NCBI GenBank assembly: GCA_964632945.1
Contig: CAZWCX010000083.1
Coordinates: forward strand, 1 to 33,388
Direction: 5' to 3'
Source of the DNA: CAZWCX01 sp964632945
Lineage (GTDB): Bacteria > Planctomycetota > MHYJ01 > WSZJ01 > CAZWCX01
DNA: 33,388 nt
Shown here: one piece after another, positions 1-9,488 of the stretch
How the letters are laid out: each line of letters begins with the position of its first letter
Position numbering within the stretch: the first letter of the stretch is position 1
Notes under the pieces: generated by a model
What the model was told of the DNA's origin: nothing
Databases searched by the model: none
What the model saw: only the letters and a program-made list of their open reading frames with translations
Program-made: the position numbers and the translations under genes

Positions 1-17
1 CAGCCAGGAGCCCGCGG

Positions 18-67
18 GCGGATTTTTCACGAAGCCGCTGGCGCGGCTTCATGAACAATCCGGGTTA
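18..67 (-). repeat. 50-bp hairpin repeat, left copy
   Basis: Read on the minus strand, the element begins with TAA (the stop codon of the giant gene), then CCCGGATT, then a near-perfect stem: GGATTGTTCATGAAGCCGC, a 4-nt loop GCCA, and GCGGCTTCGTGAAAAATCC. The stem is 19 bp with two mismatches. The copy at the other end of the window is identical except for two substitutions (TAA/TAG and one G/A), with 38 consecutive identical bases. Positions 1-17 may be further repeat or flanking sequence. The structure fits a REP- or MITE-like palindromic element that can also act as a transcription terminator. I see no third copy in the window. Confidence 0.85.
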
Positions 68-3000
68 GTCCGGCTTCGGCTTGGCATCGTCGGTCGGCTT
101 CGGCTTGCCTTCCTCGACCGGCCCGGGCCGGGGAGGTTCGGCGGGGAGGATGGAGTATCTCGGCTCCGACTCCACCCGCGCGAGTCCCATGCGAACCAGG
201 CGCTGAACCGGCAGCGGGACGTCCTGCATGCCCCGGAAGTCGCCGCGGAACACCCCGAGCCACGCGCCCGCCAATTCCGCATCGCCGAGGATTCGCTGCG
301 CGGCGTCGAGGAGGCGCCGGATCCGGTCGTGGGGATCGATCCCCTCCCCCCGCTCCAGCGCGTCCAGGTCGGCGGGCAGGGGGATCCCACGCACGGCGCA
401 AGCCAAGCGGATGCCGGCGCCGAGCAGCGCCGATTCGCGATCCAGAGCCTCGCGTTCGGCGGCCCGGAGGGCGTCAAGGCGGGCTTCGGTCTCGGCCTCG
501 GGCTGCCGACCAGCCGCAGGGATGCTCCAGGGTCCGGCCACCGGCGGGACGTCCGGCAGACGGGGCAGCGCCCACGGATCGACGGCGGTCTCCCGGGCGG
601 GCGGCTCCGGGCGGGGGCCGAGCGGCGCCCGCGGTCCCCGTTCCCCTACGGATGCGTCCAGCGGCACCAGCGCGTCCCCTCCCGCGGCGGGGAGCAACGC
701 GAGGGCGAAGAGGTGGTCCGGGCGGTCGACGCTCCCCCCGTCGAGCAGCCAACCGGCGGCGGGCATGGCCGGCACGCCCAGGTGCCGCAGCAATTCGACG
801 ACGAGCAGGTTCAGCTCGTGGCAGACGCCGCGACCGAGGAAACCGTCTCCGCCCGCGGCGTGAAGCAGATCGAGATGGTGGTTTCCTTCCCCGGCGCGCA
901 ATCGGGGGATTCGCTCGCGCACGCCGGGACGCTCGCGAAAGCGCTCCTCGTAGCGGTAGTTCGCCCGCACGAACTCCTGGACCGCCAAGGCGCGTTCCCA
1001 GGCCGGACGGCCGCGCCCCGCCTCGTCGGACAGCCACTGGTCGACCGGGCGCGGGAGCGCGCGTCGGGCCACCGTCGTCCGCAGGAGTTCCCCGGGCGGG
1101 GGCGATTCCTCCAGCGCACCCGCCAGCGGTGGCGGGCGCAACAATTCGGCCTCGTATCGCACCATCACCGGGAACGTCGCCGGATTTCGCACCCGCAGTC
1201 GTCCTCCGGGAGATACGCCCAGCACCTCCACGTCGCATTCCGGCTGATCGAGGACCTGCACTCCGCCGCGCAGAACTGAGTAGAGCGGCAACGGCAGGGA
1301 CGACTCCCCGGGAAGGAGTGCTCCCTGGAAGGCGACGGCGTGGCCGGAAGGGACGGCGCGAGCAACGGGACGACCCGTGAGCACGGAACGGTCCCGCCAT
1401 CCCTGGCCGTCGGGGTCGAACTCCACGCCGAGCGTGTGCACGGCGTACAGGTGAGGCGGCGGCAGTGCCTGGGGAGCGAACCGCAGTCGCGTGGCGGGCT
1501 CGATCCCGGCGACCCGGCGACGTTCGTCGTACGAGGCCCACAGATTTGCGGGGATCCCCTCCGCCGGCACGAAGGGATTGGCCCCGGGGCGGGCCCAGGG
1601 AGGCGCCTCTCCCCACGCCAGGACCGCCGCGATCCGCTCACGCAAACCCAGCCACTGCGTCAGCCTGCCGAACCAGCCCGGCCCGCGCGGGGCGCGAACC
1701 GGGAGCGCAGCCGAGACCGCAGACGGGGAAGACGAAGGGGCGGACATCGAGGTCTCGCGGACCCTCCCGGTCGCGGCCGGCGGCGAGGTCGGCCGCAGCT
1801 CGATCCCGGCGCCTGCGCCGGCGGCAGGATCGAAGGCGAGCGGGCCGGCTCCGGCGATCACGGGAATTCCGTGGTCCCCGCCCCGGGGATCCGGTGCTTC
1901 GCTCCCGGACGGGATCCCGACCGCCTGCGACCTGCCCCCGTCGAAGGGACCGGCGACCGGGGCCGACGCGGTCGGGCGCGCCTCCTCTTCCCCCCCCGCG
2001 TCCCGCAACGAGGCCGGCACGTCGTTGACCGTCGGCGCCGCCAGAACGGCCGAGAGAACCTCGGTCAGCTCCCGCCCGGGCGCCTCCAGCCCCACGACCT
2101 CGAGGAGCCGGGCCGCCGCCCGCGCGGCATCGCGGGTCGCGTCTTTCCCCCACTCCTCCGCCTCCAGACCCCGCAGCAGACCGGGCGCGCGCCATGCCGC
2201 CAGGTCCCGCCCGCGAAGCTCCGGGAAGCGTCCGGCCAGCTTCCGGTCCAGCCCGAAATCCAGCACCTCCCCGATCCGCCGCGACAACGCATCGAACGGC
2301 CCGGACTCCGCCTCCGCCGCAGGAAAGTGCCGCCGGTTCAGATAGGCGTCCATCCGCTCCCGCGTGCGCAGCGGCAGCAGCAGGTCGAGCAGATCGACGA
2401 TCAGGTCCTCCCCCGGCCCCTCGTACACGCAGGGCGTCAGCGCGGGAGCAATTCCTTCCAGGGACTCGAGCGCGCGCGCCTCGACGAGGAGCTCGCCGCG
2501 GGCGGGGTCGTACACGGCCGGGGAGCGGCTGCACGCCTTGCCCACGCCTTCCAGTTCGTACTCCACCGAGAGTCCGTCGATGGCGCGGATCGATCCCGAC
2601 GCGGCCAGTCCGGCCAGGCGTTCCCGGTCGACCCACGCGCGCGCGTCGAGCATGGTGCGGTGTCGGCGCACCCGCGGCAACACATCCGCCAGGGCGCGGA
2701 GGGCCCCACGCAATTCACGGATCGGCGCCGCGGATTCCGCCGTGCGCTCCCGGCCGACCCCCTCGGCGACCCGCAGCCGGTACGCATCCCTCAACCGGCG
2801 GACGCCCAACGCCGCCAGGAGTCGCGCCACGGGACCGCGGTCCTCGCCCAGGCCGGGTTCCGCAAGCCAGAACCGGCCCACCGGCTCGAACAGCGCCTCC
2901 AGCGTGGGCGTGTCGCTGGTGAACAGACCGGGGTCGGAGGCCGCGCGCAGACGCAGACCCGAGCCCGCGCCGGGCCCGCATTCGCGGCAGACGATCGGCA

Positions 3001-6000
3001 TCCGCTCGCGCTCGCCTTTCCGCCCCAGCCGCCCCAGGAACGCGGTGCAGGCGAGCACCATGCGCGGCAGCGCCGGCACCCCCGCCACCAGGGCCTCGTC
3101 CCCGGCACGCCGCGCTTCCTCCTCCACCTCGTGGAGGAACGCGATCACCGCCTCCGGACCGACCTCCCCCGGGATTCCCAGCACGCGGCACAAGGCGGGA
3201 CAACGATCCCGACCGCGCTCCCAGTAGCCCCGGCGGGTCCCGAAGAGGTGCAGCGCGCGCGCCCCCAGCACGCGATCCGGCGTGAAGAACTCCCCGTCGT
3301 CCGTGTAGATCCAGGCCGATCCGGCCAGTCGCCGGGCGAGGTCCTTGCCGTTCACTCGCCCGGCAACGATCTCCTGCTCGAGCCAGGCATAGGCGCGGAA
3401 CGGGACCGCGCGGCCGCGCGCCGCGCGATCCTCCAGATGTCGCACGACCTCCTCGAGCCGCACGTCCGCCGTGGATCGGAACGGCAAGGCCGCGCAGAGA
3501 TCCGGTCCGAGGCGCGCCTCCGCCTCCTCGTGGAGGTACCGCTCGGGGAAGGTCCCGATCAACGCCTCGACTTCCACGCTCCAGCGAAACAGGTCGGCGG
3601 CGCGGCGCAGGAAACCGGCCCGGTCGGGGAGCCAGGCGGCCTGCGCCACGGGAAGGTCGCGACGCGACGCCTCCGGAAAGTCCCGCCAGAGCCGGCCGAG
3701 GAGGCCTGCGAGGGACAACGCGCCCGCGAGTCCGCTCGGCGCGTCCTCGAGGGCCGCGCGCAGCCTCTCGACCGGCGGCACGCGCGGCACCCCCAGATCC
3801 AGGAGGAACGTGTGCATCGAGCGGGGGTATCGCTCCGGCGAAGGCCGGAACGCGCCGCGCCCCCAGATCGTCTCCACCCAGGGCTCGATTTCGGGCGCGG
3901 GCAGCAGCAGTTCCTCGGGCGGCCGGAACGTCCCTCCCTCCTCTTCGAGCGGGAAGGGCGCGGCGCCGGACGGTCCGCGCAGAAGCCGCCGCACCGACTC
4001 CGGGGCCAACCCGGACGCGCGCCGGACCAGGTAGGCGACGATCCGGCCGGCCGAGTCGCGATCTCTTTTCTCCACGGCCGCCCGGTACGCCGGGATCAGG
4101 TGTCGCTCCGCCAGGTCTTCCAGTCGCGGCCGCCCGATATCGAGGTGTCGGCCCAGGGCCGCGAGAGTTTGCGCCGGGACCTCCGGATCGGGACGCCAGT
4201 CGATCCCGAGGTCCGGGAGATCCGGATCGAGCACGAGTTCGCCGGGATCGGCCGGGCGCCCCCGGGACGTACGGAAGAACCGTCCTTCGCGCAATCGCGT
4301 GCGGCACTCGGGCGAGGCGAAGATCTCCGCTTCCCGCTCCGCGAGCCAGGCATGGAATCGCGCGCGGCGACCCGGATTCTCGAGCGGCGCGCCGCGCACG
4401 GCATCGAGGACGCGGTGAGGCGGGAGCGGGGGCAGGCGGTCCCCGGACAAGAGGCCGCCCAGGGCCTGCTCAACCCCTTCGTGGACGAGGTCCGATTCGA
4501 GGGGCAATCCCGCGACCAGGGCGCGCGCGAGCGGATCGGCGCGGTGCAACGTCCCGGTGCGAAGGTTGCCTTTGGCGTCGGCGAGCGGCACGGCGGGCGC
4601 GGGCGCCGATTCGGCGGCGGGCTCCGACTCCCGCAGGAGGAAGGTCGCGACCGCGGCGACCCGCCCGGCGGAGGACAGGAACCGCGGCTGGTCGGACAGG
4701 GGTCGGCCGACGAGCCCGCGACGCTCCACGCACTCCCGCAGGAACCGCGTCGCGGGGCGCGCCGCGACCAGCGGAGCCAGCGCCGCGAATCGCCCGGCGT
4801 CTTCGGGAGCCAAACGACGTCCCTCGGCCTCCTCCCGCTCCGGCGTCCCCGGCTCGAACAGGGAGGCGAGCGGGGCGGCGTCGACGATGGCGGCGGCCGG
4901 GACCACGCCCCCGGCGGCCGTCCGCCAGAGGGCGGGCGCGGAGATCATCGGACTGCACGCCGGGCCGTCCGCCCGCGCCTCCGGCGGGTAGCGGCCGAGC
5001 AGCGCGTCCCGGTGGGCGACCAGCAGCTCCTGGGCGCGGACCAGCGCCTCCGCCTCCTGGGACGGGGACGGCGGGACGCCGGGCGCAAGGGGTTCGAGCG
5101 CCCGCAACGCGCGCACGGCGAGCCGCACGTCCCCCGCGGGCACGCCGGCCGCGCGACGAAGGCAGGCCACCGCGCCTTCCAGGCCGGGGTCGAGGATCCG
5201 CAGTCCGGCCGCGGCCGCAACGGGGCGCACGTCCGGGTCGCAGGCATAGACGACCCGCGGACTCGGCGGGCGGCGCGGATCCCCGAGCGGCCCCAGGCGC
5301 CCCGTGGTGTCCGGGTAGAGCGGCAAGCGCACCCCGCGTTCGAGGTCGTTGCTCGACAGGGTCCCGGCCTCTTCGGCAAGGAGCGTGAGCAGCGCAACCA
5401 GACCGTCCCGATCGCCGACCAGCGGCAACCGCTCCCGCGCGGGGTCCTTTCCGTCGAGGTCCCCGGCGAGATCCGCCAGGTCCGCGAGCAACCCTCCCGC
5501 GTCCGCCTTGTGAAGATGGCCGGCGAGGTCGAGGCGGTCGATGACGGCGCGGGTGAGTCCTTGCGGATCGACGAAGGACCGTCCCGGAAAGTCCCCGTAT
5601 GCGCGCCGCACGTCGGTTCGGGAAACCTGCGACAGTTCGTGGAGTCGTCTCACCTGTCCGCGATCGCAGAGAAAGGCGGGACGGGTCCTCAGCTTCTCCC
5701 GCGTCTCGGGATCCACCTCGGCCGACCGTTCGAGCAGGAGCCGCAGGATCCGTTCCGCGACCGGCGGGTCGACGGTGAGCCGGAACGGCGCCTTGGCCGA
5801 CGCCGCCAGCGCGGTGACGACGCGCTCCACGCCCACGCGTTCCGGATTCAGTTCGGCGACATGCGCGCGGGTCGCGACGGCGGGGTCGAGCCAGGGCGCA
5901 TCGGGAAACAACTCGGCGACGAGCGGATGAGCGGCCAGCCGGGCGGCGCCCGGGCCGGTCAGCGGACGCAATTCCCCGGCCCGGTCGGGCCAGATCGACA

Positions 6001-8776
6001 GTCGCGCAAGCCGCGAACGCAGCCGGCCCGACATCTCCCCCACGACCTCCTCCAGCAATTCGTGGAGTCGACCCACCGCAGCGGGATCCAGCGGGACGCG
6101 GGGCGGCGTCGCCGTCAGATCGCGGAGCAGGACGTCGAGGTCGAGGTCGGGGATGCGCGCCCGCTCGAGCAGCGCGGCGGCAGGTCCGTCCGCGAGGTCC
6201 GGGGCGAGCAAGGGCCGGCGGTCGCCGTAGAAGGCGCGCAAGCGCTCTCCCACCGGTCCCGAAGCCACCCGCAGCACGCCCTCCCGGTCGTCGGCCGAAC
6301 GCGCGCCGGGGTAGAGGCGACCGTCCGCCGCGCGGAAGAGCGGCAGACGGGCGGCCTGCGGTTGCAATCGCACCGGGCCCGCGGCCAGGAGCTCGACGGC
6401 GCGATCGAGCCGCTCCCGGGAACCCGGGAAGGGAACCGCGTCGGGGCCGCGCAGCGGGGTCGGCAGATCTCCGAGCGCCGCTTCAAGATCCTCGAGCAGT
6501 CGCGGCAGATCGAGGCGCTCGACTCCCAGGCGATCGAACAGCGCCGCGGAACGGGACGCCGCCCCCGGGCCCGCGGGCCCATCGAGGCGCGCGTCGAGGA
6601 AGGTGCGGACTCCCGCGTACACCTCGCGCAGCCCCTCCTCCGCCCGCCACGGGCGTTCCCCGTCCGGCGCCGAAGCCCGAACCCATCGTCCTCGGTCGTC
6701 GGGCAGAAGCGGCAGCCGCTTCAGTCTCGCGACCAACGCGCCGGCCGCGCCGGTGTCGCCGCGCCGCTCGAGCCCCTCGATCTCCTCGAGCAAGAGATCG
6801 TACAGCCGCTCGAGCCGGTCGGGCTCCGGGCGGATCAGGAATTCCGGGACCGATCCGTCGCGGGGCTTCGCCCCGTCCGGCAGGTCGCGCAACGCCTCCT
6901 CGAGCAGGCCGACCAGCTCGGCGGGGCCCAATGGCCGGCATCCCAACGCGAGGGCGACTTCTCGCGACCGCGCGTCGAGGGACGGATCCAGGAGTGCGTG
7001 CCCGCCCGCCGGCTCCGCGCCGAAGAGGGCGGCGACGCCGGGAGAGGCCACCCACACGTCGGCGGGCCGGTGCAATCGACCGTCCGCGCCCGGGACGAAG
7101 GCCCGCGACGCCATCGCCTCCGGCAACCCCTCCACGATCGGGGCGTAGACCGGCGCGCCCAGTTCCTTCGCCAGCGGCAGCACGCCGAGCAGTCCGGCGG
7201 CGGCCGCCGTTGCGTCCGGCCCGCCCCCCCAACCCTCGATCGCCGCGGCCATCTCGGACAGACGCAGCGGCACGTGCGACAGGATCCACCGGTTCCAGTC
7301 GGATTCCGGCGCAATGCGTTCCCGGTCGACCGGCACGTCGAAGTGTCCCTGCACGAAGAAGCGCAGCCCGGAATGCTCCGCTGTCGGCAGGTAGCTGTAG
7401 ACGGTCGAACTTCCCGCGTCGAGCGGGCGCGGTCGGCCCGAATCGTCGAGACGCACGCCCACCATGACGCGGGTCCGGTCGGGCCGTCCGACGTCCCGGC
7501 TCCCGCGCACGTATTGGTGCTCTCCTTCGCGAACGAGGTAGGCCCGCTGCCACCCGTCCGGCTGCTGGCGCAAGGTCGTCCGCGCCTCCCCGGGCGCGGC
7601 CGTCTCGGCGACCTCGTGGAGCGCGGGCCCGCCCGCCCCTTCGGCCAGTTCCAACCGGATCGTTTCCAATCGGCGCAGCGTCAAGAGAACCACGGCGTCC
7701 AACGCGCGCGCCTTTTCGTACATCGCGCGCGGGGAACGCACCGGATCAGCCGGGTTCCGCAGGGGCAGGACGAGCAGCGTACCGTCGGCGGGAAGGCCGG
7801 CGGGGCGCGCGGCCAGCGCCTTCGGCAGCGAGACGTCCGCGATCTCGAAGCGATAGACGTCCGAATAGACCTGCGGACGCTCCGTCACTTCGTAGACCGA
7901 TTTGAAGCCGACTCCGAAGAAGCCGATCTGCTGCTTCCGCTTGGTCGTCTGGCCGATCGAGGTGACCCCGACGAGATCGCGGGCGTCGAAGGGCGTGCCG
8001 TCGTGCCAGACCCAGATGCGGGCAGGCTCGAACACGACGCGCCAGGTCCTCGCCCCCGAGTCTTCCGCATTCTGAAGCAACTCGATCAGGAAGTGTCCCG
8101 GATCGGTGTAGACCCGCCGCGAGAGCAGTTCCTCCGCATTGGCTTGGGAAACCGCCTTGGGCACGTTGCCGAGGATGATGATCGCCTCGGCGGCCAGCCG
8201 CTCCCGCGCCCGCTCGAACGCTTCCGGAGTGGCCCCGCCTCCCGCGCGCGCCGCGGCCCGCAAGTCGGGCAGGTCGGCCGCCGGCGCCTGCGCGAGCAGG
8301 TCCAGCGTCACCTCCTCCGGGCGTCCGCGACGCAAGGCCTGCGCGATCCGGTCCACGACTTCGCGAACGTGGGCATCCCGGACCTCCGGCGCCTGGTGCT
8401 TGAGCGCGCGATCGATGAGGCACATCGACGAGAGGCGCGCGAGCGGGACCTGGCGCAGCGCCTCGACCAGCGCCGCCACGATCCCGTCGGGAAGCGGCTG
8501 GCGCGCCGTCAACGACTTGAGGACGTGATGGACCGCCGTTTCGGGCTGACCGACGAGAAACGCGGCGAACGCGCGGCGGGACCTTTCCTGTCCGAGCCAG
8601 CCTTCCTCGGCAAGCCGGCGAACCAGCCACGCCAGCGGTGCGTGGTCGCGCAGCGACGCGCAGAGATCGAGCAGGGCGGGGACCGGTTCGCGTTCGACCG
8701 CCTCGCGCAATCGGCCGAGCTGGTCCTCGAGCGGCAGGGCCGCGAACGCGGCGGGGTCCGGAAGCTTGCGTGCCAT
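65..8776 (-). CDS. Giant sacsin-like GHKL ATPase with internal repeats and C-terminal transglutaminase-like domain
   Basis: This encodes a 2903-residue protein. An N-terminal helical region (1-200) precedes an HSP90/GHKL-type ATP site of the sacsin/NO VEIN type: N-box ELLQNAED (232-239), DGTPF (259-263), and glycine loop GFFGVGFKSVY (285-295). From about 690 to 1820, motifs such as LPLLPDDRGRW, LPLYPDTTGRL and IYTDDGEFF recur every 80-130 residues. A Pro/Ala/Gly-rich linker (about 2240-2345) leads to a region ending in a transglutaminase-like fold with Cys2652 (GVCHELN), His2688 (PDHLF) and Asp2707 (PLDAS), the expected triad order. The tail contains two KPKP repeats. There is no signal peptide, so it is probably cytosolic. 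ATG 8776 is chosen because longer starts overlap the divergent gene and a promoter abuts this ATG. Function is unknown; chaperone-like ATPase coupled to a protease or crosslinking domain is inference. Confidence 0.9.
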   Translation of the reverse strand: MARKLPDPAAFAALPLEDQLGRLREAVEREPVPALLDLCASLRDHAPLAWLVRRLAEEGWLGQERSRRAFAAFLVGQPETAVHHVLKSLTARQPLPDGIVAALVEALRQVPLARLSSMCLIDRALKHQAPEVRDAHVREVVDRIAQALRRGRPEEVTLDLLAQAPAADLPDLRAAARAGGGATPEAFERARERLAAEAIIILGNVPKAVSQANAEELLSRRVYTDPGHFLIELLQNAEDSGARTWRVVFEPARIWVWHDGTPFDARDLVGVTSIGQTTKRKQQIGFFGVGFKSVYEVTERPQVYSDVYRFEIADVSLPKALAARPAGLPADGTLLVLPLRNPADPVRSPRAMYEKARALDAVVLLTLRRLETIRLELAEGAGGPALHEVAETAAPGEARTTLRQQPDGWQRAYLVREGEHQYVRGSRDVGRPDRTRVMVGVRLDDSGRPRPLDAGSSTVYSYLPTAEHSGLRFFVQGHFDVPVDRERIAPESDWNRWILSHVPLRLSEMAAAIEGWGGGPDATAAAAGLLGVLPLAKELGAPVYAPIVEGLPEAMASRAFVPGADGRLHRPADVWVASPGVAALFGAEPAGGHALLDPSLDARSREVALALGCRPLGPAELVGLLEEALRDLPDGAKPRDGSVPEFLIRPEPDRLERLYDLLLEEIEGLERRGDTGAAGALVARLKRLPLLPDDRGRWVRASAPDGERPWRAEEGLREVYAGVRTFLDARLDGPAGPGAASRSAALFDRLGVERLDLPRLLEDLEAALGDLPTPLRGPDAVPFPGSRERLDRAVELLAAGPVRLQPQAARLPLFRAADGRLYPGARSADDREGVLRVASGPVGERLRAFYGDRRPLLAPDLADGPAAALLERARIPDLDLDVLLRDLTATPPRVPLDPAAVGRLHELLEEVVGEMSGRLRSRLARLSIWPDRAGELRPLTGPGAARLAAHPLVAELFPDAPWLDPAVATRAHVAELNPERVGVERVVTALAASAKAPFRLTVDPPVAERILRLLLERSAEVDPETREKLRTRPAFLCDRGQVRRLHELSQVSRTDVRRAYGDFPGRSFVDPQGLTRAVIDRLDLAGHLHKADAGGLLADLADLAGDLDGKDPARERLPLVGDRDGLVALLTLLAEEAGTLSSNDLERGVRLPLYPDTTGRLGPLGDPRRPPSPRVVYACDPDVRPVAAAAGLRILDPGLEGAVACLRRAAGVPAGDVRLAVRALRALEPLAPGVPPSPSQEAEALVRAQELLVAHRDALLGRYPPEARADGPACSPMISAPALWRTAAGGVVPAAAIVDAAPLASLFEPGTPEREEAEGRRLAPEDAGRFAALAPLVAARPATRFLRECVERRGLVGRPLSDQPRFLSSAGRVAAVATFLLRESEPAAESAPAPAVPLADAKGNLRTGTLHRADPLARALVAGLPLESDLVHEGVEQALGGLLSGDRLPPLPPHRVLDAVRGAPLENPGRRARFHAWLAEREAEIFASPECRTRLREGRFFRTSRGRPADPGELVLDPDLPDLGIDWRPDPEVPAQTLAALGRHLDIGRPRLEDLAERHLIPAYRAAVEKRDRDSAGRIVAYLVRRASGLAPESVRRLLRGPSGAAPFPLEEEGGTFRPPEELLLPAPEIEPWVETIWGRGAFRPSPERYPRSMHTFLLDLGVPRVPPVERLRAALEDAPSGLAGALSLAGLLGRLWRDFPEASRRDLPVAQAAWLPDRAGFLRRAADLFRWSVEVEALIGTFPERYLHEEAEARLGPDLCAALPFRSTADVRLEEVVRHLEDRAARGRAVPFRAYAWLEQEIVAGRVNGKDLARRLAGSAWIYTDDGEFFTPDRVLGARALHLFGTRRGYWERGRDRCPALCRVLGIPGEVGPEAVIAFLHEVEEEARRAGDEALVAGVPALPRMVLACTAFLGRLGRKGERERMPIVCRECGPGAGSGLRLRAASDPGLFTSDTPTLEALFEPVGRFWLAEPGLGEDRGPVARLLAALGVRRLRDAYRLRVAEGVGRERTAESAAPIRELRGALRALADVLPRVRRHRTMLDARAWVDRERLAGLAASGSIRAIDGLSVEYELEGVGKACSRSPAVYDPARGELLVEARALESLEGIAPALTPCVYEGPGEDLIVDLLDLLLPLRTRERMDAYLNRRHFPAAEAESGPFDALSRRIGEVLDFGLDRKLAGRFPELRGRDLAAWRAPGLLRGLEAEEWGKDATRDAARAAARLLEVVGLEAPGRELTEVLSAVLAAPTVNDVPASLRDAGGEEEARPTASAPVAGPFDGGRSQAVGIPSGSEAPDPRGGDHGIPVIAGAGPLAFDPAAGAGAGIELRPTSPPAATGRVRETSMSAPSSSPSAVSAALPVRAPRGPGWFGRLTQWLGLRERIAAVLAWGEAPPWARPGANPFVPAEGIPANLWASYDERRRVAGIEPATRLRFAPQALPPPHLYAVHTLGVEFDPDGQGWRDRSVLTGRPVARAVPSGHAVAFQGALLPGESSLPLPLYSVLRGGVQVLDQPECDVEVLGVSPGGRLRVRNPATFPVMVRYEAELLRPPPLAGALEESPPPGELLRTTVARRALPRPVDQWLSDEAGRGRPAWERALAVQEFVRANYRYEERFRERPGVRERIPRLRAGEGNHHLDLLHAAGGDGFLGRGVCHELNLLVVELLRHLGVPAMPAAGWLLDGGSVDRPDHLFALALLPAAGGDALVPLDASVGERGPRAPLGPRPEPPARETAVDPWALPRLPDVPPVAGPWSIPAAGRQPEAETEARLDALRAAEREALDRESALLGAGIRLACAVRGIPLPADLDALERGEGIDPHDRIRRLLDAAQRILGDAELAGAWLGVFRGDFRGMQDVPLPVQRLVRMGLARVESEPRYSILPAEPPRPGPVEEGKPKPTDDAKPKPD

Positions 8777-8783
8777 GTGCAGG

Positions 8784-8812
8784 AGGATATCGACCGTGCC
8801 CGGGGACTGCAA
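8784..8812 (-). promoter_or_regulatory. Leaderless promoter of the giant GHKL gene
   Basis: On the minus strand, TTGCAG (8812-8807), a 17-nt spacer, then TATCCT (8789-8784). Only seven bases separate the -10 box from the ATG at 8776, so transcription should begin at or next to the A of the start codon. No Shine-Dalgarno sequence precedes this ATG, which agrees with a leaderless mRNA. Confidence 0.55.
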
Positions 8813-8999
8813 CGACCAGATGGACTCGCCGAAATCCCCCCGGAACGGCCCGTCGCCCGGCGTCTCAGGGAGCGGCCTCCGGGATCCCCCGGACCGTCCG
8901 ACCCCGATTTCGCCACCGCGCCGGTGAAGTTTGCACTCCCCTTGCCCGACCCAAACAGCGAAAATGAGGCTAACGCACGAACGGGAGATGGACCGCACC

Positions 9000-9488
9000 A
9001 TGGCCAGCCTGTATCTGCCTGCGCCGCCGCCCGAACCCGGATTGCTCGCCCGCATCCCGGCCATCCTGCGTCGCCGCTGCCCGGAATGCCTGGGCGGCTC
9101 CGTGTTCCGCTCCTGGCTGTCGACGCATGAACGCTGCCCCGCCTGCGGCGCACGCTTCGAAACCGAGCCGGGCTACTACACGGGAGCGATGTACGTCAGC
9201 TACGCGCTGCAGGTGCCGATCTTCGGCCTGTCGGCGCTCGCGGCATGGCTCCTGCTGCCCGGGTGGCCCTATCACCTCCTGTTCCTGGCCGCCTGGATTC
9301 CGGCCCTGCCCCTGCTCCCGCTGGTCTTCGTGTACTCGCGGGTGATCTGGCTCCATCTCGACCGATACGCGCAGTCCCACGATCCCCGGCTCGACTTCCC
9401 CAGCGCCCTCGCTCCGACGGCGCGTGGCGAGGAGGCGGCGGAAGCGGGCGGCGACGCGGATTCAGGAGCGAACGGGAACTCGCCCTGA
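9000..9488 (+). CDS. DUF983 family membrane protein
   Basis: This encodes a 162-residue protein. An N-terminal zinc-ribbon-like segment has CPEC (Cys27, Cys30) and CPAC (Cys46, Cys49), followed by the family signature FETEPGYYTGAMYVSY. Two hydrophobic spans (about 68-86 and 90-115) are inner-membrane helices, and the C-terminal 30 residues are polar and Ala/Gly/Glu-rich. This matches the DUF983 family in order and size; the family has no established biochemical activity, though members sit near cytochrome oxidase genes in some bacteria. In-frame ATGs also occur at 8964 and 8988. The 9000 start is preferred because GGGAG lies 12 nt upstream, but the spacing is long and 8988 is possible. It diverges from the giant GHKL gene with no clear shared function. 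Confidence 0.85.
   Translation: MASLYLPAPPPEPGLLARIPAILRRRCPECLGGSVFRSWLSTHERCPACGARFETEPGYYTGAMYVSYALQVPIFGLSALAAWLLLPGWPYHLLFLAAWIPALPLLPLVFVYSRVIWLHLDRYAQSHDPRLDFPSALAPTARGEEAAEAGGDADSGANGNSP

Noticed and set aside
1340..9130. A 2596-codon open frame on the plus strand opposite the giant GHKL gene
   Set aside because: It is extremely Arg/Gln/Pro-rich and low complexity with no recognisable domain, as expected for the antisense of a high-GC gene. The minus-strand frame carries the ATPase and transglutaminase motifs.
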